From assembly GCF_946480185.1 (NCBI RefSeq), contig NZ_CAMLIG010000004.1, forward strand, positions 124,001-188,000: 64,000 bases of DNA, written 5' to 3'. This document shows, in pieces, positions 54,337 through 62,266 of the stretch (positions within the stretch are counted from its first letter, which is position 1; every line of letters starts with the position of its first letter). Position numbers and translations under genes: made by a program. The notes beneath the pieces are model-generated. The model had not been told where the DNA came from. It worked only from the letters and a program-made list of their open reading frames with translations, and searched no databases. Source of the DNA: an uncultured Pedobacter sp. GTDB lineage: Bacteria; Bacteroidota; Bacteroidia; Sphingobacteriales; Sphingobacteriaceae.

Positions 54337-54453
54337 ATGCTTGGATATTGGCAAAAGATTTTTAATTCTTTAGAGAAAACCTATTTAAACCAACAAGCAC
54401 AGGCTTTGTTAGCCATTATAGCAATTACGTTTGGTTTATTAGCACCAAGATGA
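54337..54453 (+). CDS. Possible small membrane protein (38 residues)
   Basis: This candidate short ORF begins MLGYWQKIFNSLEKTYLNQQ and ends with a hydrophobic stretch ALLAIIAITFGLLAPR. It starts 6 bases after a near -7 box (TATATTTTG, 54323-54331), like the other short-leader genes. Its stop overlaps the next small ORF as ATGA, which suggests coupling. No family is recognised. It could be a real small protein or chance. Confidence 0.4.
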   Translation: MLGYWQKIFNSLEKTYLNQQAQALLAIIAITFGLLAPR

Positions 54454-54563
54454 TTTGGCTGGTTTTCATCTCAATGAAGAACTTCTTAAAATACCATCAA
54501 ACAAAGTGGGTAGACAAAATCGGATGCTTAATTCTAAGAGTTGTGAAAATCATTTCCAAATAA
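54450..54563 (+). CDS. Possible small basic protein (37 residues), coupled to the preceding ORF
   Basis: This candidate ORF, MIWLVFISMKNFLKYHQTKW and on to the end, has seven Lys, one Arg and two His. It overlaps the preceding small ORF by 4 bases (ATGA), the usual sign of translational coupling, and is the only other ORF in the spacer. No motif is recognised. Confidence 0.33.
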   Translation: MIWLVFISMKNFLKYHQTKWVDKIGCLILRVVKIISK

Positions 54564-54639
54564 ATTACACCAAGCTTAAATTAATTACGGCGCAAATTTT
54601 GCCCTAATCATACATTATCAATCATTAAATTTTAAGATT

Positions 54640-54843
54640 ATGGAAAGGTCAGAATTAGAATCAATCATGAGAATTATTGAGCATCAGCAACACTCTTCCA
54701 TTTTAGGCGGTATGCAGGCCGAATACGAAGAACTAGAACGCTTAGGCTATGTAAAAATCAATTGGGATGAAAGTAAATTAACAGCCACTATCACTCCAGA
54801 AGGTCGGGCATTTGTGAGTTCTCTGTCGCCGGGAAGAGAATAA
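54640..54843 (+). CDS. Small conserved-looking protein of unknown function
   Basis: This 67-residue ORF begins MERSELESIMRIIEHQQHSS, then EYEELERLGYVKINWDES and a C-terminal TITPEGRAFVSSL. The LGYVKINWDES and TPEGRAF parts resemble the winged-helix-like C-terminal of small DNA-binding or DUF proteins, without a firm match. It has good codon use and a plausible start. It precedes the outer-membrane barrel gene by about 190 bases. Confidence 0.6.
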   Translation: MERSELESIMRIIEHQQHSSILGGMQAEYEELERLGYVKINWDESKLTATITPEGRAFVSSLSPGRE

Positions 54844-55036
54844 CTGCCTAAAATTAGCGAATGGTATCTCAGAATTGTACGTGTTAAACTACATATTCTA
54901 AAAAAACAGACAACCAAAAATCAATTCAAATGCCCTCTGTAAAATACTGCACAACAAGTGCTTAATTTAATAAATTACGGAGAATAGCTTTTTGGTCTGT
55001 TCATTGGATAATGCTTGCAAACAATTAAAGTAAATT

Positions 55037-55696
55037 ATGAAAAGATTATTCTTAGTAGCTGCAGCCCTGGTATTTGGTGGCGCTACGTTTGCACAAACAA
55101 GCACTCCTGCATCAACTTCAACAACACGTTTTGGTTTAAAAGGTGGTGTAAATTTACCTAAGTACAAATATGTAAATGATGACCAAAATACATCTACAGA
55201 CACTAAAACAACTGTAAACTTTAACTTAACAGGTTATGCGGATATTCCGGTTGGTTCTTACTTTTCTGTACAGCCAGGTATATCATTACAAGGAAAAGGT
55301 GCAAAGTATTATGAAAGTGGGAACAACAAAATTGAAGAAAATGTTTTGGCAATTGAAGTTCCGGTGAATTTATTAGTGAACCTACCGGCAGGTCCTGGTC
55401 ACATTTATTTAGGTGGCGGTCCTTACGGTGCGTATAACATTTCTGGTAAAAGAAAATTAACTTCGGGAACTACTACTACCGAACCGGATTTGAAAATTGG
55501 AAACAGCTCTGGCGATGACCTTAAAGCCTTAGATTTTGGCTTTAACGTACTTGGCGGTTACCAATTAACCTCTGGATTAAACTTTGGCGCAGGTTATGGC
55601 TTTGGTTTAACAAATTTAACACCTACAAGTACCAGCAGTACCAACATGGAAAAGAATAACAGACTTTGGACTTTTACAGTAGGTTACGCATTTTAA
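55037..55696 (+). CDS. Outer-membrane beta-barrel protein (OMP_b-brl family)
   Basis: This 219-residue protein has signal peptide KRLFLVAAALVFGGATFAQ. A barrel of amphipathic strands follows (TRFGLKGGVNLPKYKYV, FNLTGYADIPVGSYFSVQPG, GHIYLGGGPYGAYNIS) and ends LWTFTVGYAF, an aromatic final strand. It is similar to PF13568-type small porin-like proteins. Its role is unknown: it could be structural or a receptor. The gene stands alone with a terminator. Confidence 0.87.
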   Translation: MKRLFLVAAALVFGGATFAQTSTPASTSTTRFGLKGGVNLPKYKYVNDDQNTSTDTKTTVNFNLTGYADIPVGSYFSVQPGISLQGKGAKYYESGNNKIEENVLAIEVPVNLLVNLPAGPGHIYLGGGPYGAYNISGKRKLTSGTTTTEPDLKIGNSSGDDLKALDFGFNVLGGYQLTSGLNFGAGYGFGLTNLTPTSTSSTNMEKNNRLWTFTVGYAF

Positions 55697-55720
55697 GCAA
55701 AAGAAATCATCTATAAAATT

Positions 55721-55756
55721 GAGGTCGTCTTTTTTTAAAGGCGGCCTCTTTTTTTT
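55721..55756 (+). terminator. Rho-independent terminator after the beta-barrel protein gene
   Basis: GAGGTCG pairs with CGGCCTC (one G-U) over a T-rich loop and is followed by eight T. Confidence 0.82.
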
Positions 55757-55790
55757 AAACAAAAACCCGTCTCAGCTTTTGGTTTTAAAC

Positions 55791-55820
55791 AAAAAAGGCC
55801 GGAATAAATTCCAGCCTTTT
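55791..55820 (-). terminator. Rho-independent terminator after sucD
   Basis: On the minus strand AAAAGGCtGGAAT pairs with ATTCCgGCCTTTT over a 2-base to 4-base loop, with more T following. It lies 21 bases after the sucD stop. Confidence 0.85.
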
Positions 55821-55841
55821 AAATTTTATAATATATAAAAC

Positions 55842-56714
55842 TTATTTGTTCATCAGTTTTGCCATTGCAGCTCCAATTTCGGCAGGAGATTCTACAACTG
55901 TAATTCCACATTCTCTCATGATTTTCATTTTAGCCGCTGCAGTATCATCGGCACCACCAACAATTGCACCTGCATGTCCCATTCTACGTCCAGGAGGCGC
56001 AGTTTGACCTGCAATAAAACCAACAACAGGCTTTGTACCATGTACTTTAATCCACATTGCAGCTTCCGCTTCCATGCTACCGCCAATCTCACCAATCATA
56101 ATAATACCGTGAGTTTCTGGGTCGTTCATTAACAATTCAACAGCATCCTTAGTTGGAGTTCCAATAATTGGGTCGCCACCAATTCCAATTGCCGTTGTGA
56201 TACCCATACCGGCTTTAACAACTTGGTCAACCGCTTCGTAAGTTAAAGTTCCAGATTTTGAAACCACCCCAATATTACCTTTTTTAAAGATAAAACCTGG
56301 CATGATACCAATTTTAGCTTCATCGGCAGTAATAATTCCTGGACAGTTTGGACCAATTAAACGACAGTCTCTTCCTGTGATATATTCTTTCACCTGAATC
56401 ATATCCTTTGTAGGGATACCTTCAGTGATACAAACAATAACTTTAATTCCTGCTTCGGCAGCTTCCATAATAGCATCTGCAGCAAAGGCAGGAGGTACAA
56501 AAATAATGGAAACATTAGCGCCAGCCTTTTCAACAGCTTCTGCAACTGTATTAAAAACTGGTTTGTTTAAATGGGTTTGACCACCTTTACCGGGCGTAAC
56601 ACCACCTACAACATTGGTTCCGTACTCGATCATTTGGGTAGCATGGTAAGTACCCTCATTTCCGGTGAAACCCTGAACTATAACTTTTGAATCTTTATTT
56701 ACAAGTACACTCAT
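55842..56714 (-). CDS. sucD: Succinate-CoA ligase, alpha subunit
   Basis: It works with SucC to interconvert succinyl-CoA and succinate with nucleotide phosphorylation in the TCA cycle. The 290-residue protein shows [18 protein letters not shown] (CoA-binding), [33 protein letters not shown] and the phosphohistidine segment [12 protein letters not shown]. SucC is not adjacent, as is usual in Bacteroidota. A -7 box lies 19 bases before the ATG. Its terminator follows. Confidence 0.97.
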   Translation of the reverse strand: MSVLVNKDSKVIVQGFTGNEGTYHATQMIEYGTNVVGGVTPGKGGQTHLNKPVFNTVAEAVEKAGANVSIIFVPPAFAADAIMEAAEAGIKVIVCITEGIPTKDMIQVKEYITGRDCRLIGPNCPGIITADEAKIGIMPGFIFKKGNIGVVSKSGTLTYEAVDQVVKAGMGITTAIGIGGDPIIGTPTKDAVELLMNDPETHGIIMIGEIGGSMEAEAAMWIKVHGTKPVVGFIAGQTAPPGRRMGHAGAIVGGADDTAAAKMKIMRECGITVVESPAEIGAAMAKLMNK

Positions 56715-56733
56715 GGTTGTTTTTTATGTTAGG

Positions 56734-56741
56734 CAAAGCTA
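56734..56741 (-). promoter_or_regulatory. Bacteroidota -7 box for sucD
   Basis: TAGCTTTG on the minus strand is an exact TAnnTTTG match, 19 bases before the sucD ATG. Confidence 0.5.
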
Positions 56742-56895
56742 ACAGAATCAGTAAGAATCTCAAAGAAATACATCAAAAAACAAGCATTTAATTTGGCTAT
56801 TTTTACTGTTTCAGACTATTTGTTACGCTTTTAGAATTTAATTGCGGTTGATTGATTGCTTGCTTATTTTTTGAAAAGGTGCTGTTGTGCAAATA

Positions 56896-57090
56896 ACAAA
56901 CGGGAGTCCCGTTTTACGCTAAATCTTTTTTTGCCATTTGCATTGTGAAAGAAAGCAAAAAAAGGATACCGCTACACCCGGGTTTAGGTATTCTTGCGGT
57001 TGGTATTATCACCAACCGCCAATAAGCATATCTAAATAGAAAACTAAAATTCTCTGCTTGTGGCGGTACGGTGAAAACACCGACCACAAG
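56896..57090. repeat. Cluster of stem-loops in a gene-free spacer
   Basis: The spacer between sucD and the ABC gene holds four stems in about 200 bases. They are AACGGGA/TCCCGTT (56899-56913), GATACC/GGTATT around a CCCGGG core (56966-56993), GCGGTTGGT/ACCAACCGC (56996-57019), and a long imperfect stem between CTTGTGG and CCACAAG (57057-57090). This density suggests a repeated structured element or an RNA. No gene is seen in 56715-57154. Confidence 0.55.
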
Positions 57091-57154
57091 AAAAATACTT
57101 TTTTAGCCTGAAGTTTTTCTAAGCTAAGCAGTCATAATAAGGAATAACGGAAAA

Positions 57155-58945
57155 TCAACCGGTCTGAATTCCCGTAGAACTAAACTGTAAATCGTATAAA
57201 CGTTTGTAATAACCGTTCAATCGTAACAATTCTTGGTGTGTTCCCATTTCCATAATCTCGCCTTTTTCCAACACAATAATTTTATCCGCATTTTGGATGG
57301 TTGATAAACGGTGGGCTATAACGATAGCCGTTCTCCCCTGCATCATTTTTTCTATAGCAGTCTGAATCAAATGTTCGGTCTCGGTATCAACGGAAGACGT
57401 AGCTTCATCTAAAACCAAAATCTTTGGTTGATGTACCAAGGCTCTGATAAAAGACACCAATTGTGCCTGCCCAACTGATAAAGTTGCGCCACGTTCTTGC
57501 ACATCATACTGGTAACCGCCTGGCAATCGCATAATAAAATCATGAGCGCCAACATCCTTTGCGGCTTCAATAATCTGTTCCAAACTGATATTTGGATTGT
57601 TCAAACTGATGTTATGTGCTATCGTATCAGAGAATAAAAACACATCCTGCAGAACAGTTGCAATCTGCGAACGCAGGTAATTCAATTCAAAATCATTGAT
57701 ATTAATGCCATCAATAATCACTTCTCCTTTACTGATTTCGTAAAAACGATTTAAAATATTTATTGTTGAGGATTTTCCAGCGCCCGTTGCCCCTACCAAA
57801 GCCAAAGTTTCGCCTTCTTTTAAACTAAAGGATATATTTTTCAATATCCACTCCTCATCATTGGGCATTTCATCAGTTTGCTTGTAAGAGAACCAAACAT
57901 TTGAGAACTTGATTTCCCCTTTCATCACCGGCAAAACCACTTTTCCATTGTTCAAAGTTTGTTCATCAGTATCTAAAACTTTAAAAATCCTATCCGCTCC
58001 AACCATTCCCATTTGCAGGGTGTTGAATTTATCTGCAAGCTCGCGGATTGGCCTAAAAAGCATGTTGATATACATGATAAAAGAAACCACCACACCCGGC
58101 GAAACTTGGTTGGTTAAAATACTTTTTGAGCCGTACCATACCAATAATCCTAAAGAAAGTGCCACAATGAGTTCGACTACCGGAAAAAATATGGAATAAT
58201 ACCAATTTGAGCGAATATTTGCATCGCGATACTCGGAATTAATCTGATGGAATTTATTAAATTCCTGCTCCTCACGGGCAAAATACTGAATGATACTTAC
58301 GCCACTGATGTGCTCCTGCAAAAAAGTATTCAATGCAGAAATCTGATTCCTAACATCCTGAAATGCAGATTTTATAGCCTCCTTAAAAATATAAGTAGCA
58401 ACCATTAAAAAAGGCATCGGTACCAAAACAATCAGCGTTAAGCGCCAATCGGCATAAAGCATTACGCCAATAATGGTAATTACCTGTAAACTATCACCAA
58501 CGATAGAAATTAATCCCTCGCTAAATATATCTGCAATGGTTTCCAAATCAGAAACGGTACGTGTAATTAACTGACCAATTGGAGTTTTATCGAAGTATTT
58601 TAAACGTAACTTGGTGATATGGTTAAAAATATCAATACGTAAATCTTTTATTACCGATTGCCCCAAAGTGTTGGTGAGCAAGGTTTGGAAATATTGCACA
58701 AAAGTTTGCAATAACAGCAAAGCGATCATCAACAAAGTCATGTTGAGCAGACCTGTTGTATCGTTAAAAAAAACGTATTTATCTAAAGTAAGCTGGATTA
58801 AATATGGCCTAACCGGAGCCAATGCCGCCAAAGCAAGCGTTAAAAATATCGACCAAAAAAAGGTAAATTTATAAGGTTTTGCATAAGCGAAAACCCTTTT
58901 TAACAATCCCCAATCGTAAGTTTTTCCGGTAATATTGTTTGCCAT
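57155..58945 (-). CDS. ABC transporter, fused permease and ATP-binding domain (MsbA/MdlB-like exporter)
   Basis: This 596-residue half-transporter has six hydrophobic helices in the first 330 residues and a nucleotide-binding domain after that. Walker A is GATGAGKSS (near residue 390), the signature is LSVGQAQ rather than LSGGQ, as in MdlB-type exporters, and Walker B is ILVLDEATSSVD. AHRLSTIQNADKIIVLEKGE carries the H-loop. It exports lipids or drugs; the substrate is not predictable. The ATG follows the truA stop directly, so the two form an operon. Confidence 0.93.
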   Translation of the reverse strand: MANNITGKTYDWGLLKRVFAYAKPYKFTFFWSIFLTLALAALAPVRPYLIQLTLDKYVFFNDTTGLLNMTLLMIALLLLQTFVQYFQTLLTNTLGQSVIKDLRIDIFNHITKLRLKYFDKTPIGQLITRTVSDLETIADIFSEGLISIVGDSLQVITIIGVMLYADWRLTLIVLVPMPFLMVATYIFKEAIKSAFQDVRNQISALNTFLQEHISGVSIIQYFAREEQEFNKFHQINSEYRDANIRSNWYYSIFFPVVELIVALSLGLLVWYGSKSILTNQVSPGVVVSFIMYINMLFRPIRELADKFNTLQMGMVGADRIFKVLDTDEQTLNNGKVVLPVMKGEIKFSNVWFSYKQTDEMPNDEEWILKNISFSLKEGETLALVGATGAGKSSTINILNRFYEISKGEVIIDGININDFELNYLRSQIATVLQDVFLFSDTIAHNISLNNPNISLEQIIEAAKDVGAHDFIMRLPGGYQYDVQERGATLSVGQAQLVSFIRALVHQPKILVLDEATSSVDTETEHLIQTAIEKMMQGRTAIVIAHRLSTIQNADKIIVLEKGEIMEMGTHQELLRLNGYYKRLYDLQFSSTGIQTG

Positions 58946-59707
58946 TTATAAATTGGTGATGTATGGGTATTTAACTTCGGTTAAAAACAAGCCACAAGCC
59001 GGAACGGAAGCACCAGCAACAGACCTATTTTGACTTTGAATAATTTGGTGCATGGCTTCTGCCGAGATTTTTCCTTTTCCAATATCAACCAAAGTGCCAA
59101 CGATTGCCCTTACCATGTTGCGTAAAAAACGGTTTGCGCTTACGTGATAAATTAATCCGTTCGGGATTTCTTCCCATTCTGATTTTTGAATATGACAGAT
59201 GTTGGTGAAATTGTCTGCATTTGATTTGCAGAATGCCCCAAAATCTTCGTACTCCTTAATAATTGATGCCGCCCTTTGCATAGCTGGCAAATCTAATTTA
59301 TCTTTTATAAGCCAACTGTAATCTTTTTTAAAAGAATCTTTTTGGAAATGGATATGATATTGATAGCTTCTTAAAGTAGCATCAAACCTTGCATGGGCAT
59401 TATCCTGCACAGGAATTAGCGCCAAAACGGCTACATCATAAGGCAACAATGAGTTCAGCGATTTAAGAAACTTATCTTGGTCAATTTCGAGTTCTTTCGG
59501 CAAGTTTAGATGTGCGTAAAATTGCGTTGCGTGGACACCCGCATCTGTTCTGCCACAGCCCAACGTTTCTACATCAAACCTAAAAAAAACTTTTAAAGCT
59601 TTGTTTAGCACTTCTTGTACCGCTAGGGCGTTTGGCTGAAACTGCCAGCCATGATATGCTGTACCTTTATAGCTTAAACTTAAGAAGTACCGATTTGTTT
59701 GTTGCAC
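58946..59707 (-). CDS. truA: tRNA pseudouridine(38-40) synthase
   Basis: It converts uridines 38-40 of tRNA to pseudouridine. The 253-residue protein shows LSYKGTAYHGWQFQPNALAV, the catalytic Asp55 in LGCGRTDAGVHA, and RFLRNMVRAIVGTLVDIGKG in the second half. The start is GTG at 59707: homologues start close to RYFLxLSYKG and no other start is available. The GTG is 4 bases after an exact -7 box, so it is probably translated from a leaderless mRNA. It is directly followed by the ABC exporter gene, a common order in Bacteroidota. Confidence 0.96.
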   Translation of the reverse strand: MQQTNRYFLSLSYKGTAYHGWQFQPNALAVQEVLNKALKVFFRFDVETLGCGRTDAGVHATQFYAHLNLPKELEIDQDKFLKSLNSLLPYDVAVLALIPVQDNAHARFDATLRSYQYHIHFQKDSFKKDYSWLIKDKLDLPAMQRAASIIKEYEDFGAFCKSNADNFTNICHIQKSEWEEIPNGLIYHVSANRFLRNMVRAIVGTLVDIGKGKISAEAMHQIIQSQNRSVAGASVPACGLFLTEVKYPYITNL

Positions 59708-59711
59708 CGCA

Positions 59712-59719
59712 CAAATTTA
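59712..59719 (-). promoter_or_regulatory. Bacteroidota -7 box for truA
   Basis: TAAATTTG on the minus strand is an exact TAnnTTTG match. Four bases separate it from the GTG start of truA, so transcription should start at the first base of that codon if the SRP RNA spacing holds. Confidence 0.5.
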
Positions 59720-59800
59720 ACGCTTAAATAATTTATCAAAGAATAAGATTGTTGTTTTAACTTTACTGGATATTTAAAATTGTTAAATCAAATAAAAAAA

Positions 59801-60262
59801 ATGATACAGAGAATTCAGTCCATCTATCTTTTTTTAGCTTCTTTAGCTATTTATGCCTTGTTCCTTTTCCCAGTAGTAAATATCCTTTCGGCTTTGGGTG
59901 CAAAAAAAATTATGGTGACCGGCGTTTATGAAGTCATCAATAATCAGTTGGCGCAAACGGAATCTTTCATTTTGTTAACTATTGCCACCGCTATTTTAGG
60001 TCTGATTCCTATTGTATTGATTTTTTTATATAAGAACCGCAAAAAACAGGCAGCACTGGTTTACTTAAATGTGTTTTTGGTTATTGGTTATAGCTTTTGG
60101 TTAGCACAAACGATAAAAGACGCATCAGGAAAAGTTTTGGAAATCAGTGATTACAGCATTGGCGCCGGCTTAACTTCGCTCTCTGTTTTGTTTCTGATTT
60201 TTGCTGCGAAAGGAATTTTAAGGGATGAGAGATTGGTAAAATCTGCCGATAGGTTAAGGTAA
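59801..60262 (+). CDS. DUF4293 integral membrane protein
   Basis: This 153-residue protein has four hydrophobic helices (for example SIYLFLASLAIYALFLFPVV, FILLTIATAILGLIPIVLIF, LVYLNVFLVIGYSFWLAQTI and SVLFLIFAAKGILR). The start MIQRIQSIYL is characteristic of DUF4293, so the ATG at 59801 is used rather than a TTG seven codons upstream. Function is unknown. It is divergent from truA, a pairing often seen in the phylum. Confidence 0.9.
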   Translation: MIQRIQSIYLFLASLAIYALFLFPVVNILSALGAKKIMVTGVYEVINNQLAQTESFILLTIATAILGLIPIVLIFLYKNRKKQAALVYLNVFLVIGYSFWLAQTIKDASGKVLEISDYSIGAGLTSLSVLFLIFAAKGILRDERLVKSADRLR

Positions 60263-60386
60263 TTGCTCGAATGTAAACTTGGAATTTTATGTTAATTACC
60301 GTTTGGTAGAGTTAGATTTTTTAATTTTTATTTTCATAGAACCCTTTAAATCATTATTTTAGGTTCTCAAACTTAAAAATTATCTT

Positions 60387-61715
60387 ATGAAAAAAATCTT
60401 ACTTTTAGGATTATTGTTACCCTTTGCCGGATTTGCACAAATTACAGTGTCGTATGATTTCAATGATGCTACGTCAGTTGCATCTTACTCAACAAACGGG
60501 GAATCTACCACATTTCTACCAGCACCCTCAACTAACGGAGGAACAGCGAGAGTAAGAGTTGGCAGTGGAGGCGGATCTTTTAATTTGGTTAACCCAGGAA
60601 CTCCAATGGGGACATTTTACGAACTTAGCGGTGTCGCCCCGACCAATGGATCGGTTAATAAGTTTTCTATTCAGTCATATTCTCCTTCAAAAGTGTTCAA
60701 AACATCGTTTAAAGTTCGATTTGATGGTGGATCGTCAGGGACTTGGTATTTTTTTCAGGGGTCTGGAAATACATTTACACAAAACACCGCTTTCTCTTCA
60801 GCAGACGTTTTCACGGGATTAAGATTTGTTTTTGGCGCTAGCAATACTATTACAACTTCTAGAAGAGATAATTCTGGGTGGAATGGAACCGCGGTTGGAG
60901 CCATAAGCGCACAAGCTACAGAATATTTAATAGAAGTTTATGGTAATAATTCAACTGCCTCTGGATCGTATACAAAAAATGGAGCACAGACTGTTGCGGC
61001 TAACACTTGGGATTTGTGGGTCAACGATATTTTGGTCGGTGACGATCTCCCAAAATCAGGAGTTTCAAACAACACTAACATCGATGCTTTTACTTTCTAT
61101 GGCGAAAACAGTACTGCCAATGTAGCTATGATTACTTTAGATGATATCGCCTATTCAACTGTTCAACCGACCACTACCCTCCCAATCTCCCTAACCTCTT
61201 TCACTGCAAAACCAGTTGATAAAACCATTCTACTCAATTGGGCAACAGCTTCAGAAAATAACAATCAGAAATTTGAAGTGTTAAGATCCGCAGACGGAAA
61301 AAACTTTGAATCAATTACAACTGTGAATGGCGCTGGAAATTCGGACATGGAAAAATATTATTCCCTTGTGGATGAAAACCCATATTCCGGCACAAACTAT
61401 TACCAATTGCTACAAACAGACTTCAATGGGTCAACCTCGACTTCGAACGTGATTTCGGCTAAAGCAAAAGTTGAAATCATGAGTATTTCCGCTTATGCTT
61501 CTGGCGCTACAGTTTCAGTAAATGTAGATTCACCAAATCAAACTGATGGTGAAATGACTTTATTTGATATGGGCGGAAGAAAATTAGACACTAAAAGTCT
61601 GATTTTAAACAAAGGCTACAACGAAGTTATTTTTAACCAATCTTTAAAACCAGGAACTTATTTCATCAACCTTATAAGCGCAGGAAAATCTACCAATTTA
61701 AAGTTCATTAAATAA
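60387..61715 (+). CDS. Secreted protein with type IX sorting domain
   Basis: This 442-residue protein has signal peptide KKILLLGLLLPFAGFAQ. The middle (about 20-260) is a beta-rich domain of unknown family with repeated S/N/G motifs. LPISLTSFTAKPVDKTILL opens a fibronectin-like module often found before the sorting domain. The last 80 residues (ISAYASGATVSVNVDSPNQT to LKFIK) are a type A sorting domain. It is probably surface-displayed or released. No enzyme motif is visible. A terminator follows. Confidence 0.85.
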   Translation: MKKILLLGLLLPFAGFAQITVSYDFNDATSVASYSTNGESTTFLPAPSTNGGTARVRVGSGGGSFNLVNPGTPMGTFYELSGVAPTNGSVNKFSIQSYSPSKVFKTSFKVRFDGGSSGTWYFFQGSGNTFTQNTAFSSADVFTGLRFVFGASNTITTSRRDNSGWNGTAVGAISAQATEYLIEVYGNNSTASGSYTKNGAQTVAANTWDLWVNDILVGDDLPKSGVSNNTNIDAFTFYGENSTANVAMITLDDIAYSTVQPTTTLPISLTSFTAKPVDKTILLNWATASENNNQKFEVLRSADGKNFESITTVNGAGNSDMEKYYSLVDENPYSGTNYYQLLQTDFNGSTSTSNVISAKAKVEIMSISAYASGATVSVNVDSPNQTDGEMTLFDMGGRKLDTKSLILNKGYNEVIFNQSLKPGTYFINLISAGKSTNLKFIK

Positions 61716-61733
61716 CAAAATACAGTTTTATAT

Positions 61734-61768
61734 AAAATGGCTGAAGCATTGGTTTCAGCCATTTTTTA
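61734..61768 (+). terminator. Rho-independent terminator after the sorting-domain protein gene
   Basis: AAAATGGCTGAA pairs with TTTCAGCCATTTT over a 7-base loop, followed by T. It may also serve the convergent thioesterase gene. Confidence 0.9.
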
Positions 61769-61796
61769 GTTTAGCATTGGATTTTCTCGGTAAGAT

Positions 61797-62186
61797 CTAA
61801 CTAACAGCAATCTTCATCTTTTGCTTATTTTCATCAATTGCTACCAATGTAAATTCGCCGTTTACAGCTTGCTCTCTCTTTTCGCTATACATTTGTTCTA
61901 TAAAAATTTGCACTCGGACTTTTAAACTGGTGTTTCCGATATAAGAAACCCTTCCAACCAGTTCTACAATTGTACCGGCCGGAATAGGCTTTTTAAAATC
62001 AATTTTATCGCTACTTACGGTAACCAATCTTTGACGGCAAAAACGGGTTGCGGTAATAAAGGCAACTTCATCCATTAAAGCCATTGCTGTTCCGCCAAAA
62101 AGCGTATCATAGTGATTGGTGGTATTTGGAAATACGGCTTTAAAAATCCGTGTTTCCGATTGGCTTATTTTTTCTTCTGCTGTCAT
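61797..62186 (-). CDS. Acyl-CoA thioesterase (hotdog fold, YciA/BACH-like)
   Basis: It hydrolyses acyl-CoA to free fatty acid and CoA. The 129-residue protein has the hotdog signature NHYDTLFGGTAMALMDEVAF with the active-site acidic residue, then RQRLVTVSSDKIDFKKPIPA and LVGRVSYIGNTSLKVRVQI. The segment FTLVAIDENKQK ends the domain. The length is typical. Substrate chain length cannot be predicted. It starts at the ATG at 62186, after a near -7 box. Confidence 0.9.
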   Translation of the reverse strand: MTAEEKISQSETRIFKAVFPNTTNHYDTLFGGTAMALMDEVAFITATRFCRQRLVTVSSDKIDFKKPIPAGTIVELVGRVSYIGNTSLKVRVQIFIEQMYSEKREQAVNGEFTLVAIDENKQKMKIAVS

Positions 62187-62266
62187 GCCTACAAGTTATT
62201 ACAATTCGGCCAAAAAAAAAAACAACTAAACTTTTGGCAGATAACCTGTTAATTTTTTTAGTAAAA

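Noticed and set aside
57155..58945. LSVGQ in place of LSGGQ in the ABC protein as evidence of a dead ATPase
   Set aside because: The same variant occurs in MdlB-type exporters, and Walker A, Walker B and the H-loop are intact.
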